Source: SAR202 cluster bacterium
GTDB lineage: Bacteria; Chloroflexota; Dehalococcoidia; Lucifugimonadales; UBA3495
Reading direction: 5' to 3'
DNA: 64,000 nt
NCBI GenBank assembly: GCA_013204585.1
Contig: JABMNL010000037.1
Span: forward strand, 44,409-108,408
Positions 26,686 to 35,175 of this stretch are shown in pieces; the first letter of the stretch is position 1, and each line of letters starts with the position of its first letter. Below the pieces are notes generated by a model, which was not told the origin of the DNA, did not search any database, and was given only the letters and a program-made list of their open reading frames with translations. The translations under genes and the position numbers were made by a program.

Positions 26686-27134
26686 ATCGAAGTGCTGGTC
26701 TGCGTGGCGGCAACCTGATTGAACTGGTTGTGGTAGGTCACCACTATGGTGGTAATAATCATGAGGCCCATGCGCCCAGTCCGCTCGTTGACGTCGGCTA
26801 TCTCGGAGATAGCGGTAATCCGGTCACCAGCACGCACCGGGTGGAAGTATTCCCAATCGCTTCCGCCGTCCAGCATTCTGTTGAAGGGCATGTCATAGGG
26901 GAACGCCGGACGGTCAACTCCCACCGAACGTAGGAAGGTCGGCGGGGCAATCAGACCGCCGTAGCGGCTTTCTCTGGCGGCCATTTCATCGGAGAAAACG
27001 GGGTTATCGTCCTCAATGGCGGCGGCGAACTTTATGATGGCGCCCTTCTCGACGTCAATGGTGCGAGGCGCGCTCTTTTGGCCGATGGCTTGTTGGCGCA
27101 TTTCTTCGGTTAAAAAAGACCCGGCAGTAGTCAC
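26676..27134 (-). CDS. FAS1-like dehydratase (MaoC N-terminal hot-dog)
   Basis: The 152-residue protein matches the FAS1-like dehydratase/MaoC_dehydrat_N family: RTIDVEKGAIIKFAAAIEDD, NPVFSDEMAARESRYGG and LIAPPTFLRS. The set partners a MaoC-C protein in known heterodimers. The start is GTG 27134 with GGAGG six bases upstream; the longer frame adds 19 residues unlike the family. It is the first gene of the minus-strand operon and divergent from the LLM gene at 27360. Confidence 0.88.
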   Translation of the reverse strand: MTTAGSFLTEEMRQQAIGQKSAPRTIDVEKGAIIKFAAAIEDDNPVFSDEMAARESRYGGLIAPPTFLRSVGVDRPAFPYDMPFNRMLDGGSDWEYFHPVRAGDRITAISEIADVNERTGRMGLMIITTIVVTYHNQFNQVAATQTSTSIRY

Positions 27135-27222
27135 GAAATACCTCCAGTCACAGTGCACGGCAAGTCTACAAGTCACCCTGTTTGGTGTCAAGAAATCGTA
27201 GCTTTAACAGCCAGGCTCGCGA

Positions 27223-27250
27223 TTGGACAGGCCAGCAACGCCGATATATA
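27223..27250 (+). promoter_or_regulatory. Putative promoter of the LLM/CMD/hydrolase operon
   Basis: TTGGAC (27223-27228) and TATATA (27245-27250) are 16 bases apart. A leader of about 100 bases follows, holding an 8-bp stem-loop (27280-27287 with 27296-27303) of unknown role. Confidence 0.35.
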
Positions 27251-27359
27251 GTTTGGTGAACTCCAGCTAAGACCCGGCGCTCAGGCACGTTTCCCTGCCT
27301 GAGACAGGCCTGCTGCCCGCTACCGGTTTACGGGCGATTTTCCCACCAGGAGACATGCT

Positions 27360-28307
27360 ATGGAATACGGTTTTTATCTCCCCAGCGGCGGCCCATCAGC
27401 CCAGCCCGACGCCCTGGCCAGCATTGCACGCACAGGGGACAAGTTGGGGTTCTTCTGTATGGTGATGCCCGATCATATCGTGCAGCCGAGAACTGTCGAG
27501 TCCCAGTACCCCTACAGCGTGACGGGAGACATCCAGAAAGCCCATCAGACGGCATCGGATGAGCGGCTGGAACAGGTGACGACCTTAGCGTACCTGGCGG
27601 GAATTACTGAGCGGATAAAGCTGGTCACCAGCGTGATGATTATTCCCTACCGCAACCCCATCCTCACCGCCAAAATGTTGTCCACCCTGGACATGCTGTC
27701 CAAGGGCCGTTTGATTCTGGGCGCTGGCGTCGGCTGGATGGAAGAAGAGTTTGAGGCTCTGAGCACAGAGCCCTTTGCCGAGCGTGGCGCGGTGACCAAC
27801 GAGTACCTAAGGGCATTCATCGAGCTTTGGACCAAGGACGACCCGGTGTTTGAAGGCAAGTACGTCAATTTCTCAAACATCACCTTCCTGCCCAAGCCAG
27901 TGCAAAAGCCGTATCCACCCATCTGGATTGGCGGCCAGAGCAAACCGGCCATCCGGCGTGCGGCACAAATTGGCGACTGCTGGCACCCGGTGGGCGCAAT
28001 TCCCGCCGCTCCATTGGAGCCAGAAGAGCTGGCCGAGAACCTGGTTCTTTTGCGCCAGTACGCCGAAAAAGCAGGCCGCGACCCCTCCAAGATTCAGGTC
28101 TCGGTGAAAGCGCCGTTGTATGACGCCAGCAATTCCAGCGGCCCCCGGCGCCGGTTCTCCGGCTCACCCGATGAAGTCTGCCAAGATGTGCAGACCTACG
28201 CCGACGTGGGAGTCACCCACCTAATCTTCGACTTCCGCACCGGCGACCCCCACCAAAACGAAGACCGGATGGCCAGCTTCGCGGAAGAGGTCATGGCTGT
28301 CACTTAG
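27360..28307 (+). CDS. LLM-class flavin/F420-dependent oxidoreductase
   Basis: The 315-residue TIM-barrel protein is of the luciferase-like class, close in pattern to TIGR03619-type probable F420-dependent oxidoreductases. Visible blocks are EYGFYLPSGGP, FCMVMPDHIVQP, GRLILGAGVGWMEEEFEAL, and KPYPPIWIGGQSKPAIRRAA. The cofactor (F420 or FMN) is not decided by the sequence. RBS AGGAGA precedes the ATG. It leads a plus-strand set with the CMD-domain protein and an alpha/beta hydrolase, divergent from the SDR/hot-dog operon. Confidence 0.9.
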   Translation: MEYGFYLPSGGPSAQPDALASIARTGDKLGFFCMVMPDHIVQPRTVESQYPYSVTGDIQKAHQTASDERLEQVTTLAYLAGITERIKLVTSVMIIPYRNPILTAKMLSTLDMLSKGRLILGAGVGWMEEEFEALSTEPFAERGAVTNEYLRAFIELWTKDDPVFEGKYVNFSNITFLPKPVQKPYPPIWIGGQSKPAIRRAAQIGDCWHPVGAIPAAPLEPEELAENLVLLRQYAEKAGRDPSKIQVSVKAPLYDASNSSGPRRRFSGSPDEVCQDVQTYADVGVTHLIFDFRTGDPHQNEDRMASFAEEVMAVT

Positions 28308-28379
28308 ATATTTCGTTAAATAACTGGTTGTGGATAACAATTTGCGATATTCCTATTCTTCAACACCAGGAGGCGATTC

Positions 28380-29180
28380 ATGGAAACTTTGAATGACCGG
28401 TACGAAAGGGGCCAGGCTACACGCGCACTCATGGCTCAAGGCGACCCCACCCATTCCACCCTACCCGGCATTGACCGTTTGGCTCCCGACCTGCGACGCA
28501 TCATTGACGAAGCCCTGTTCGGTCAGGTTTGGAACCGGCCTGGGCTAGACGCCAAGCACCGTTGTATTTCGACCATCTCGGCATTGATGGCCCTGGGGCA
28601 GCTACCCCTTTTGCGCCGCCACATTGAGCGCGGCTTGAACGTGGGGTTGACCCCGGAACAGATTGTTGAAATGTTCATCCAACTCACCTTCTATGTTGGG
28701 GTGTCGTCCGTGGAAACCGCCATGCGGACCACCCACGTGGTTTTCGAAGCCAGGGGTATCGACTTCAAGCCCACCCAGAGCTACGACACCACCAGGACCG
28801 CCGACGAACTGTTTGAAGTCGGCAAGCAGAGCTACCAAGAGCACATCGGCGAGTCTGTCCTGTATCCCGTGGATGACCCCAACTCTGTGGAGATGGAAGT
28901 CTCGCGCCTAATCGACGAGTATCACTGGGGCGCAATCTACACCCGGCCCAACCTTGACCCGCAAAGCCGCGCCATCTGCGCTCTCTCCGCCATGACCGTG
29001 ATGGGCCAATACGACCGCCAGATTCGCCGCCGCATCGAAGGCGCGCTAAAGGTGGGCGTGACCCCGCAGCAGGTGATGGAGGTGTTTGTCCATCTCATCC
29101 TCTACGGCGGGTACATAAATTCACGCACCGCCATGCGGGTGGCACGTTCGGTATTCACGGAACGGGGACTAACCATCTAA
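28380..29180 (+). CDS. Double carboxymuconolactone decarboxylase-domain protein
   Basis: The 266-residue protein consists of two CMD (AhpD-like fold) repeats, about 30-125 and 165-260. Both contain the H/R..ISALMALGQ-type helix, then RRHIERGLNVGLTPEQIVE and RRRIEGALKVGVTPQQVME respectively. Neither repeat has the CxxC redox pair of AhpD, so a PcaC-like lactone decarboxylase or binding role is more likely. PcaC is normally a single domain of about 130 residues. An alpha/beta hydrolase gene follows, an arrangement recalling pcaC-pcaD of the beta-ketoadipate pathway. Confidence 0.87.
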   Translation: METLNDRYERGQATRALMAQGDPTHSTLPGIDRLAPDLRRIIDEALFGQVWNRPGLDAKHRCISTISALMALGQLPLLRRHIERGLNVGLTPEQIVEMFIQLTFYVGVSSVETAMRTTHVVFEARGIDFKPTQSYDTTRTADELFEVGKQSYQEHIGESVLYPVDDPNSVEMEVSRLIDEYHWGAIYTRPNLDPQSRAICALSAMTVMGQYDRQIRRRIEGALKVGVTPQQVMEVFVHLILYGGYINSRTAMRVARSVFTERGLTI

Positions 29181-29224
29181 ATTCAGTCTTATACCCAGGC
29201 TAAATTCAGTCTTATACCCAGGCT
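29177..29224. repeat. 23-bp perfect tandem duplication
   Basis: The 23-bp unit at 29177-29199 is repeated exactly at 29200-29222 (match continues two bases). It begins at the stop codon of the CMD-domain gene and ends just before the ribosome-binding site of the next gene. Confidence 0.95.
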
Positions 29225-29235
29225 GGAGTAGAATC

Positions 29236-30027
29236 ATGAAACTGCGTTTGGACGACGGCATAGAGCTTTTCTACACTATTGACGACTTCACCGACCCCTG
29301 GACTAAACCGGAAACGGTGGTGATGCACCACGGCATGGCCAAGAGCCATAAAATGTGGTTTGGCTGGGTGCCCATAATTGCCCGGCATTACCGGGTTATT
29401 CGCTTCGACATGCGGGGCATGGGCTTATCCGACGTGTCTGGCCCCGAACACAATTGGACGCTGGACGGCTTTACCGACGACCTGAAAGAGTTCGTGGACA
29501 AGATGGAATTGGATAAGTTCCACCTCATCGGCGAGACGGTGGGCGGTTCCATCTCCATGAACTTCTCGATTAAGAACCAGGAGCGGCTGAAGTCGCTAAC
29601 CGTCTGCACTTCGCCCACCAATTTCAACGCCCACCACAAAGAGAGCGCAGAGCTTATCGAACGGGAAGGATTAAATGTCTGGGTGGAAGATTCCATCGGA
29701 AGGCGGCTGGACCCACAGATTGTGGACCCGGCTTATATCCGCTGGTATGCCGAGCAGATGAAGGCCACCCCCGCCCATGTGGTGGCTGGCTTCCAGGCTA
29801 GGGCTAGCGGGGACATCGGCCCACTGCTGAAAAACGTTCAAACGCCAATGTTGATGCTGGCGGCGGCCAGCTTGCGAGAGGAAGTCCTCGGGGATTTCAG
29901 GGGGGCCTCAGACCTATTCCCGAACGGCCGGAAGGTAATTTTCCCCGGCGTGCAAGGCTTTGTTCAACACATCCTACCGGTGCCATGCGCCAGAGTTTGG
30001 CTCGATTTTGCCCAGGGACTTGGCTAG
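29236..30027 (+). CDS. Alpha/beta-hydrolase fold protein with a degenerate catalytic triad
   Basis: The 263-residue protein aligns with PcaD-type hydrolases: MHHGMAKSHKMW (oxyanion region), FDMRGMGLSD, then the nucleophile elbow FHLIGETVGGS. The elbow reads G-E-T-V-G, so the nucleophile Ser is Thr101. The acid region, usually AGxxD, reads LMLAAASLR with no Asp, and the usual GAGH at the end reads GVQGFVQH. All three triad positions thus differ. It may be a non-hydrolytic member (as some dehydratases or lyases of this fold) or may be inactive. It lies 55 bases after the CMD gene. Confidence 0.85.
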   Translation: MKLRLDDGIELFYTIDDFTDPWTKPETVVMHHGMAKSHKMWFGWVPIIARHYRVIRFDMRGMGLSDVSGPEHNWTLDGFTDDLKEFVDKMELDKFHLIGETVGGSISMNFSIKNQERLKSLTVCTSPTNFNAHHKESAELIEREGLNVWVEDSIGRRLDPQIVDPAYIRWYAEQMKATPAHVVAGFQARASGDIGPLLKNVQTPMLMLAAASLREEVLGDFRGASDLFPNGRKVIFPGVQGFVQHILPVPCARVWLDFAQGLG

Positions 30028-30226
30028 GGCTATAAACAGTTGCACAGAATGTCCTTGTGACCGATGACAATCCTGTATCCGTTAACCGCCCTCGGCCGTC
30101 GCCCGGCAGCGAGGCTTGGCGTAGGCTGGGAATTAGCGAACCCCTATGTTGGTTTCGACACCAATTCCTTGAGGGAACGGAATGACTTTTTCAACTATTT
30201 CTTATACCAAGACCAAAAGTAAGTAA

Positions 30227-32143
30227 GTGGAAGACTTTTCGTTCCTGCCCCTTCTGGTAGTCTCCGGTCTGGCCTTTGCGGTGCCGGTGGTGTTGTCCCG
30301 GTTTCGCCACGGCTTGGTCCCCATCGTTGCCGGTGAGCTGCTAGCGGGCATCGCCTTTGGGCGAGCTGGCCTTGGGATTATCAAATCCGATCCCGCATCG
30401 GAAGTAATGGCCACCACCGACCCAGAGCAGGCCATTCTAACGTTTCTATCTCTGTTCGGCTTCGCCTTTCTCATGTTCCTAGCCGGGCTTCAAGTGGACT
30501 TCGGCTTGTTGTCTAGACGGGACGGGGGGAGTCTCTGGCGCTGGCAATCGTGGATAGAGAACCCTTTGCTGGCGGGCTGCGTAATTTTCGTGCTTACCCT
30601 TGGCTTGGCCCTCGTGGCGGCCTGGCTATTACCTGGAGCTAACAGCCTTAGCCGTATTCTGGTAATCGGGCTAATTCTGTCTACCACCTCGGTGGGGATT
30701 GTAGTACCAACCCTACGGGAGAGGGGCCTCTCCAGGTCACCGATTGGGCAGACCATACTGATGGCCGCCTTTGTGGCCGACTTCGCCACCGTCGTCCTCC
30801 TCACTCTTTTGGCCGGGCTGATGGAGGGCGAGAACGTTGTCGAGGTTGCTCTTATCGCGGTCCTGTTCGCCGCATTTTTCCTGGCTATTCGGGTGGGCGA
30901 CAGGGCCAGGGAACACAGCTGGGTGAGCGCAACTCTGGGGCAGCTTGCCCACGCCACGGCCCAGATACAGGTCCGGGGCGCCCTCGCCCTCATGATCGTA
31001 TTCGTAGTTCTGGCGGAAACCCTGGAAGCCGAGCTAATCCTGGGCGCCTTCTTGGCAGGCGCTGCTATCTCTTCCCTTTCACGAGAGGAAGGTTCCAGCC
31101 TGCGGGAGAAGTTGGACGCCATTGGCTACGGATTTTTCGTGCCCTTCTTTTTTATAACGGTTGGGGCGTCATTTGACCCCGGTGCCCTGGGGCGATCAAC
31201 CGAAAACCTGGCACTTATTCCAGCTCTTTTGGTCGCCGCTATCGCCGTTAAGATCCTGCCTAGCCTTTGCCTGCGGCTGAAATTCACCTGGCGGGAAACA
31301 CTTAGCGCCGGTGTATTGCTAAGCCCGCGGCTCAGCTTAATCATTGCCGCCTCGGTCGTAGGCTTGCGGCTGGGTGTCATTGACGAGGCGACCAACTCCA
31401 GCATTATCCTGGTGGCCCTGGTAACGTCCACCCTTGCGCCCGCCATATTTGCTCGCCTTAGCCCGCGTCTGGAACCCGAGTCTAGCCACGTAATAGTCGT
31501 GGGCGCTGGCGAGGTCGGCTCTTTGCTAGGAGTCCAGCTGGCCGGGCAGCACATGAGGCCAGTTCTAGTAGAGCAGGACCCTGAACGGGCCGCCCGAGCG
31601 GCAAGTCGTGGTCTGGAAGTGGTCACCGGCTCAGCATTGTCGCCGGAGGTCCTCGCTCAAGCGGGCGCTCTGGGAGCCGATGCCATTGTAGCCGCCACCG
31701 CCGACGCCGAAACCAACCGCCGTATTTGCTTGTTGGCCCGGGACAGCTTCAATGTTAAGAACCTGCTGGCGAGGGTCGACAACCCACGGCAGCGCTTGGA
31801 ATTTGACCAATACGGCATTCGGGCATTGAGCGAGCCGATGGCTTTGGCCATTGCCCTGGACAGCCTGTTGGTGCGGCCCGACATCTTCCGGGTGATTGCG
31901 GAGCCAAGGATGGACGTGGAGATTCTGGAGGCGTCTGTTCTCAATCGACAATTCGTGGGGCACCCCATCCATCTGTTGCCGTTGCCTGGCGACGCAACCG
32001 TCATCCTAGTGCGGCGAGGGCAGCGGCCTCTGGTTCCTCATACCGGAACGCTATTGGAAATGGGGGACTTGGTGACGCTGGCCGGGGACGCTGAGTCGGT
32101 AGCCGAAGGGGTTAGGCTGCTGGAAGCGGCGGATAACCCATAG
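30227..32143 (+). CDS. CPA2 (Kef-type) cation:proton antiporter with RCK domain
   Basis: The 638-residue protein has about twelve N-terminal membrane helices (1-410) of the Na+/H+ exchanger fold, including FLMFLAGLQVDF and LVIGLILSTTSVGIVVPTL. A cytosolic RCK/TrkA-N domain follows (about 415-530) with the nucleotide motif VVVGAGEVGSLLG, and a TrkA-C domain ends the protein (about 555-635, MGDLVTLAGD). It should exchange K+ or Na+ for H+ under nucleotide control. The start is GTG 30227, without a clear ribosome-binding site. Monocistronic. Confidence 0.9.
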   Translation: MEDFSFLPLLVVSGLAFAVPVVLSRFRHGLVPIVAGELLAGIAFGRAGLGIIKSDPASEVMATTDPEQAILTFLSLFGFAFLMFLAGLQVDFGLLSRRDGGSLWRWQSWIENPLLAGCVIFVLTLGLALVAAWLLPGANSLSRILVIGLILSTTSVGIVVPTLRERGLSRSPIGQTILMAAFVADFATVVLLTLLAGLMEGENVVEVALIAVLFAAFFLAIRVGDRAREHSWVSATLGQLAHATAQIQVRGALALMIVFVVLAETLEAELILGAFLAGAAISSLSREEGSSLREKLDAIGYGFFVPFFFITVGASFDPGALGRSTENLALIPALLVAAIAVKILPSLCLRLKFTWRETLSAGVLLSPRLSLIIAASVVGLRLGVIDEATNSSIILVALVTSTLAPAIFARLSPRLEPESSHVIVVGAGEVGSLLGVQLAGQHMRPVLVEQDPERAARAASRGLEVVTGSALSPEVLAQAGALGADAIVAATADAETNRRICLLARDSFNVKNLLARVDNPRQRLEFDQYGIRALSEPMALAIALDSLLVRPDIFRVIAEPRMDVEILEASVLNRQFVGHPIHLLPLPGDATVILVRRGQRPLVPHTGTLLEMGDLVTLAGDAESVAEGVRLLEAADNP

Positions 32144-32353
32144 GAACCAAGGTTGCCCTGGGACGCTTGATGTCTTCGCTGCCATTCTTGGGGCACTCAT
32201 AGTAACGGCGTATTGGCGCTATTCAAATTTGTCTTGAAGCCGCGTCTTCACGACCTCATATAGGCCGTCAACGTCAGAAATCTGAATGGTACAGTCTAAT
32301 ATCGATTGGCTCGACGGTAACCAGGCCTTCGCCTAACAACATCCTTAAGCTAA

Positions 32354-32740
32354 CTACGCCGCTTGGGTAACGGAATATCCGACCCAAACCGCCGCCAGCC
32401 CCACCGCGACCTGAATAAACATATTGGAAAAGGCGGCGACGGACTGCCCATTTCTTAGCAACTCAAACGATTCATAACCAAAGGCCGAGAAAGTGGTGAA
32501 CCCACCCAGCAGTCCAACAATCACCAAGGCTCGCACCTCTGGGCCCAAGAAATTGCGGCTTTCAGAAACGCCCGCAAGTGCTCCAATCACCAAACAGCCA
32601 AGAATGTTGACAGTGAATATCCCATAGGGAAACGAGGCACCGTAGAAAAGGTCTTGAACCCACCCCGTGACCAGATAGCGCATCACAGCGCCAACAAACC
32701 CACCTAGCCCCACCAGCAATATTAGCTGCACGCTAGACAT
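32354..32740 (-). CDS. crcB: Fluoride ion channel FluC (CrcB)
   Basis: The 128-residue four-helix protein has all family motifs: GLGGFVGAVMRYLVTG (Arg of the GAxxRY motif), TVNILGCLVIG (conserved Asn), and GLLGGFTTFSAFGYES (the TTFS break and Phe-box). Fluc channels work as dual-topology dimers that leak out toxic fluoride. Only one copy is present, consistent with a homodimer. It is divergent from a ClC-family gene across a 410-base spacer. Confidence 0.95.
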   Translation of the reverse strand: MSSVQLILLVGLGGFVGAVMRYLVTGWVQDLFYGASFPYGIFTVNILGCLVIGALAGVSESRNFLGPEVRALVIVGLLGGFTTFSAFGYESFELLRNGQSVAAFSNMFIQVAVGLAAVWVGYSVTQAA

Positions 32741-32890
32741 CCTCCGAACAAAGTTGTCGCTCAGCCAGCCAATACGGATGGCACCTTTCCACCAGAAGTA
32801 TTATCATGGGCGAAGCCGTCGACCATTTAGTGCAACTTGATACACGGGAACCATCTTTTTCATTACCACCGATTCGTTAACCGGTAATGG

Positions 32891-32921
32891 TTGACCGGTT
32901 CTCAGGCAACCGGCATAGAAT
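32891..32921 (+). promoter_or_regulatory. Possible promoter for the ClC leader
   Basis: TTGACC (32891-32896) and TAGAAT (32916-32921) are 19 bases apart, a little long. The -35 overlaps the AACCGGT inverted repeat, which could be an operator. Confidence 0.28.
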
Positions 32922-32958
32922 TCTGAACTAATTGGAATTCGTGCCCGCCCGCTTCTCT

Positions 32959-33001
32959 TGTGCTGGCGAACCTCTCAACTGTGAGAGTCCGAAGAGCACA
33001 A
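32959..33001 (+). other. Nested stem-loop, candidate structured RNA element
   Basis: Outer arms TTGTGCT (32959-32965) and AGCACAA (32995-33001) enclose a symmetric 7x7 internal loop and an inner stem CTCTCA/TGAGAG with tetraloop ACTG. All pairs are Watson-Crick. It matches no riboswitch consensus I know. Confidence 0.45.
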
Positions 33002-33150
33002 CCTGGTGCCATTGAACGAACCTGTTAAATCAGATTCGCCCGGAAGCCCCCGGACATTAAAAGCCTCGGATGATGGTGGCCCCAGACGATAGAAGCCTCT
33101 GCCAAGCAGGGCCGAACGACTAATCTGCCCTCGCAGGTGCGTACCACGTA

Positions 33151-34929
33151 TTGTTAGGTAAAAGTATCTCACGCGGTGTTGGCCATTGGGGCCACCGGCT
33201 CAACCCCAATTTGGACATTTACCCCTCCCTCCGTCGCACTCTCAATCTCCTCCACCGAGCGCATATTCCGCTCGATGCCCTCTTTGCCATTTTAGTAGGA
33301 GCCGCGGCCGGGCTTGGCGCCGTTGGATTCCGGTATCTGCTGAGCTTTGTCCACGACATCTTCTTCATAGGGGGTGCGGATCTCCTGAGTCCGATGGGCA
33401 AATGGTACGTTATCTTGATTCCTGCTGCCGGCGGTCTTTTGGTGGGGCCGCTCGTATATCTATTGGCCAGGGAAGCCAAAGGACACGGCGTGCCAGAAGT
33501 AATGGCGGCGGTGGCGGCCCGGGGTGGCCGTATTCGCCCCCGCGTGGCGGTCGTAAAAGCGTTGGCATCCTCCATCTGCATTGGTAGCGGCGGTTCGGTA
33601 GGACGCGAAGGCCCAATTGTTCAGATTGGTTCTGCCATTGGTTCCACGATTGGACAAATCCTGCGACTTCCCGCTGAAGACGTGCGGCTGTTGGTGGCCT
33701 GTGGCGCTGCGGGCGCAATCTCCGGCACGTTTAACGCACCGTTAGCCGGCGTCTTGTTCAGCATGGAAGTCATATTGCACCGGTATACCGGTCGTAGCTT
33801 CGGCTTAGTTGCATTAAGCTCCGTCACCGCGGCGGCAATAGCCCACGCCTTCGTAGGGGACACTCCAGCCTTTTCCATACCCCATTATGAATTGGTCAGC
33901 GCCTGGGAATTTCCCCTTTATGTTTTGCTGGGAATTCTGGCTGCGTTTACCGCAATCATCTTTGTGAAGGTACTTTACAAAAGTGAAGACCTCTTCGAAG
34001 CGCTGAAGTTCCCTGGGTACTTCAAGCCCGTCATTGGCGGGCTGGCGGTTGGCCTCATTGGGGTCTACTACCCCCAAATCTTTGGGGTTGGCTATAGCAC
34101 CGTTGAATTCGTCTTGGCCGGTAACTTGGCCCTCAGCCTGCTAATTCCGCTGATATTCATCAAGATTCTAGCAACGTCATTGACCCTAGGCAGCGGCGGC
34201 AGTGGTGGTGTGTTCGCCCCGTCCCTATTCATGGGCGCTGTGTTAGGCGGGGCCTTTGGAAGCGTTGTCAATGAGCTATTTCCTGCCATTACCGGACCCG
34301 AAGGTGCCTACGCCTTGGTCGGAATGGCCGCAGTTTTCGCGGCGGCCAGTCGTGCTCCTGCCACCTCCATCGTCATACTTTTCGAGATGACCCGCGACTA
34401 TGACATAATCCTCCCTCTAATCGCCACCGTGGTCATTAGTATGATTGTGGCCCGGCTAATTCAGCGGGAGAGCATCTACACCATCAAAATGCGCCAACAA
34501 GGAATATCCATTCCCGAGGATGATCAGTGGGACGCACTACGCGATATTCTGGTTGCGACCGCAATGACCACCAACTACCCGACCATACATCCGGAAGCCA
34601 CCCTGCATGAACTCAACGACTTGTTCCTAAAATCCGGGCACCACGGCTTCCCGGTAGTTGATGACCATCAAAATCTTGTCGGAATAGTCACTGTTTCCGA
34701 CCTTAAGTTGGTTCACCCCAATTCTACTCAAATGGTGTCAGAAATCGCCACGTCCGACGTTGTCGTCGCTTATCCAGACCAATCGCTGCACGACGCCTTG
34801 GCACAATTTGGGGGAAGAGATGTGGGCCACATTCCCGTCGTTGGCCGAGACAACCGACGCCAACTCCTAGGCATGGTCCGTAGGCACGATATTATTCAAG
34901 CTTACACGGACAGCACCAGAGCCGAATAA
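33151..34929 (+). CDS. ClC-family chloride channel/antiporter with C-terminal CBS domains
   Basis: The 592-residue protein has the ClC core with its three ion-binding motifs: GHGVPE (about 108-113), GREGPIVQIGSAIG (gating Glu), and GSGGSGGVFAPSLFMG. The helix R region (ALVGMAAVFAAASRAPAT) and two CBS domains (about 465-590) follow. The gating Glu suggests H+/Cl- exchange is possible. GHGVPE is the ordinary ClC form rather than the fluoride-selective branch. The TTG 33151 start is uncertain: no good ribosome-binding site is seen and no ATG lies near the N-terminus. Confidence 0.9.
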   Translation: MLGKSISRGVGHWGHRLNPNLDIYPSLRRTLNLLHRAHIPLDALFAILVGAAAGLGAVGFRYLLSFVHDIFFIGGADLLSPMGKWYVILIPAAGGLLVGPLVYLLAREAKGHGVPEVMAAVAARGGRIRPRVAVVKALASSICIGSGGSVGREGPIVQIGSAIGSTIGQILRLPAEDVRLLVACGAAGAISGTFNAPLAGVLFSMEVILHRYTGRSFGLVALSSVTAAAIAHAFVGDTPAFSIPHYELVSAWEFPLYVLLGILAAFTAIIFVKVLYKSEDLFEALKFPGYFKPVIGGLAVGLIGVYYPQIFGVGYSTVEFVLAGNLALSLLIPLIFIKILATSLTLGSGGSGGVFAPSLFMGAVLGGAFGSVVNELFPAITGPEGAYALVGMAAVFAAASRAPATSIVILFEMTRDYDIILPLIATVVISMIVARLIQRESIYTIKMRQQGISIPEDDQWDALRDILVATAMTTNYPTIHPEATLHELNDLFLKSGHHGFPVVDDHQNLVGIVTVSDLKLVHPNSTQMVSEIATSDVVVAYPDQSLHDALAQFGGRDVGHIPVVGRDNRRQLLGMVRRHDIIQAYTDSTRAE

Positions 34930-35175
34930 GCAGTCTTCGGCTCTTCCCGGCATCTGTAGAGTTGCCATTTAAACCCGGCTTGCCGCCCGTTCGTTGACCG
35001 CTGTGGCCCGTCGGAATACAATCTGGCGTGGCTGCCCACAGACCCTTGTTGCGAACCTATTATCACCAATCCCAGGTCGCAGAGTGAAATCGTGCCGGAC
35101 TGGCAACTGCCAATCTGATTAACACCTGCGTTTCCGCCTAGCTTCAAACCACCAAAATTCTGGAGGCCAATTGCC

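Larger units (their letters stand above)
32741..33150. other. Long divergent spacer between fluC and the ClC gene, rich in inverted repeats
   Basis: No coding frame is supported; a 65-codon minus-strand frame (33172-32975) has no family look. The spacer holds a 7-bp inverted repeat AACCGGT/ACCGGTT (32879-32885 with 32894-32900), two gaattc boxes (32918-32923, 32935-32940), a nested stem structure (32959-33001) and a further hairpin (arms near 33016-33023 and 33030-33037, one mismatch). It looks like a regulatory or structured-RNA region. Confidence 0.5.

Noticed and set aside
29236..30027. Degenerate hydrolase considered as a pseudogene
   Set aside because: The frame is full length with a normal start and codon use, so it is kept as a gene with altered active-site residues.
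32760..33110. Possible fluoride riboswitch near fluC/ClC (GGATGGCACC and GGATGATGG segments)
   Set aside because: The segments do not fit the conserved pseudoknot and 3' GAUGGC-type block of the known motif in either orientation. I keep only the generic observation of structure.
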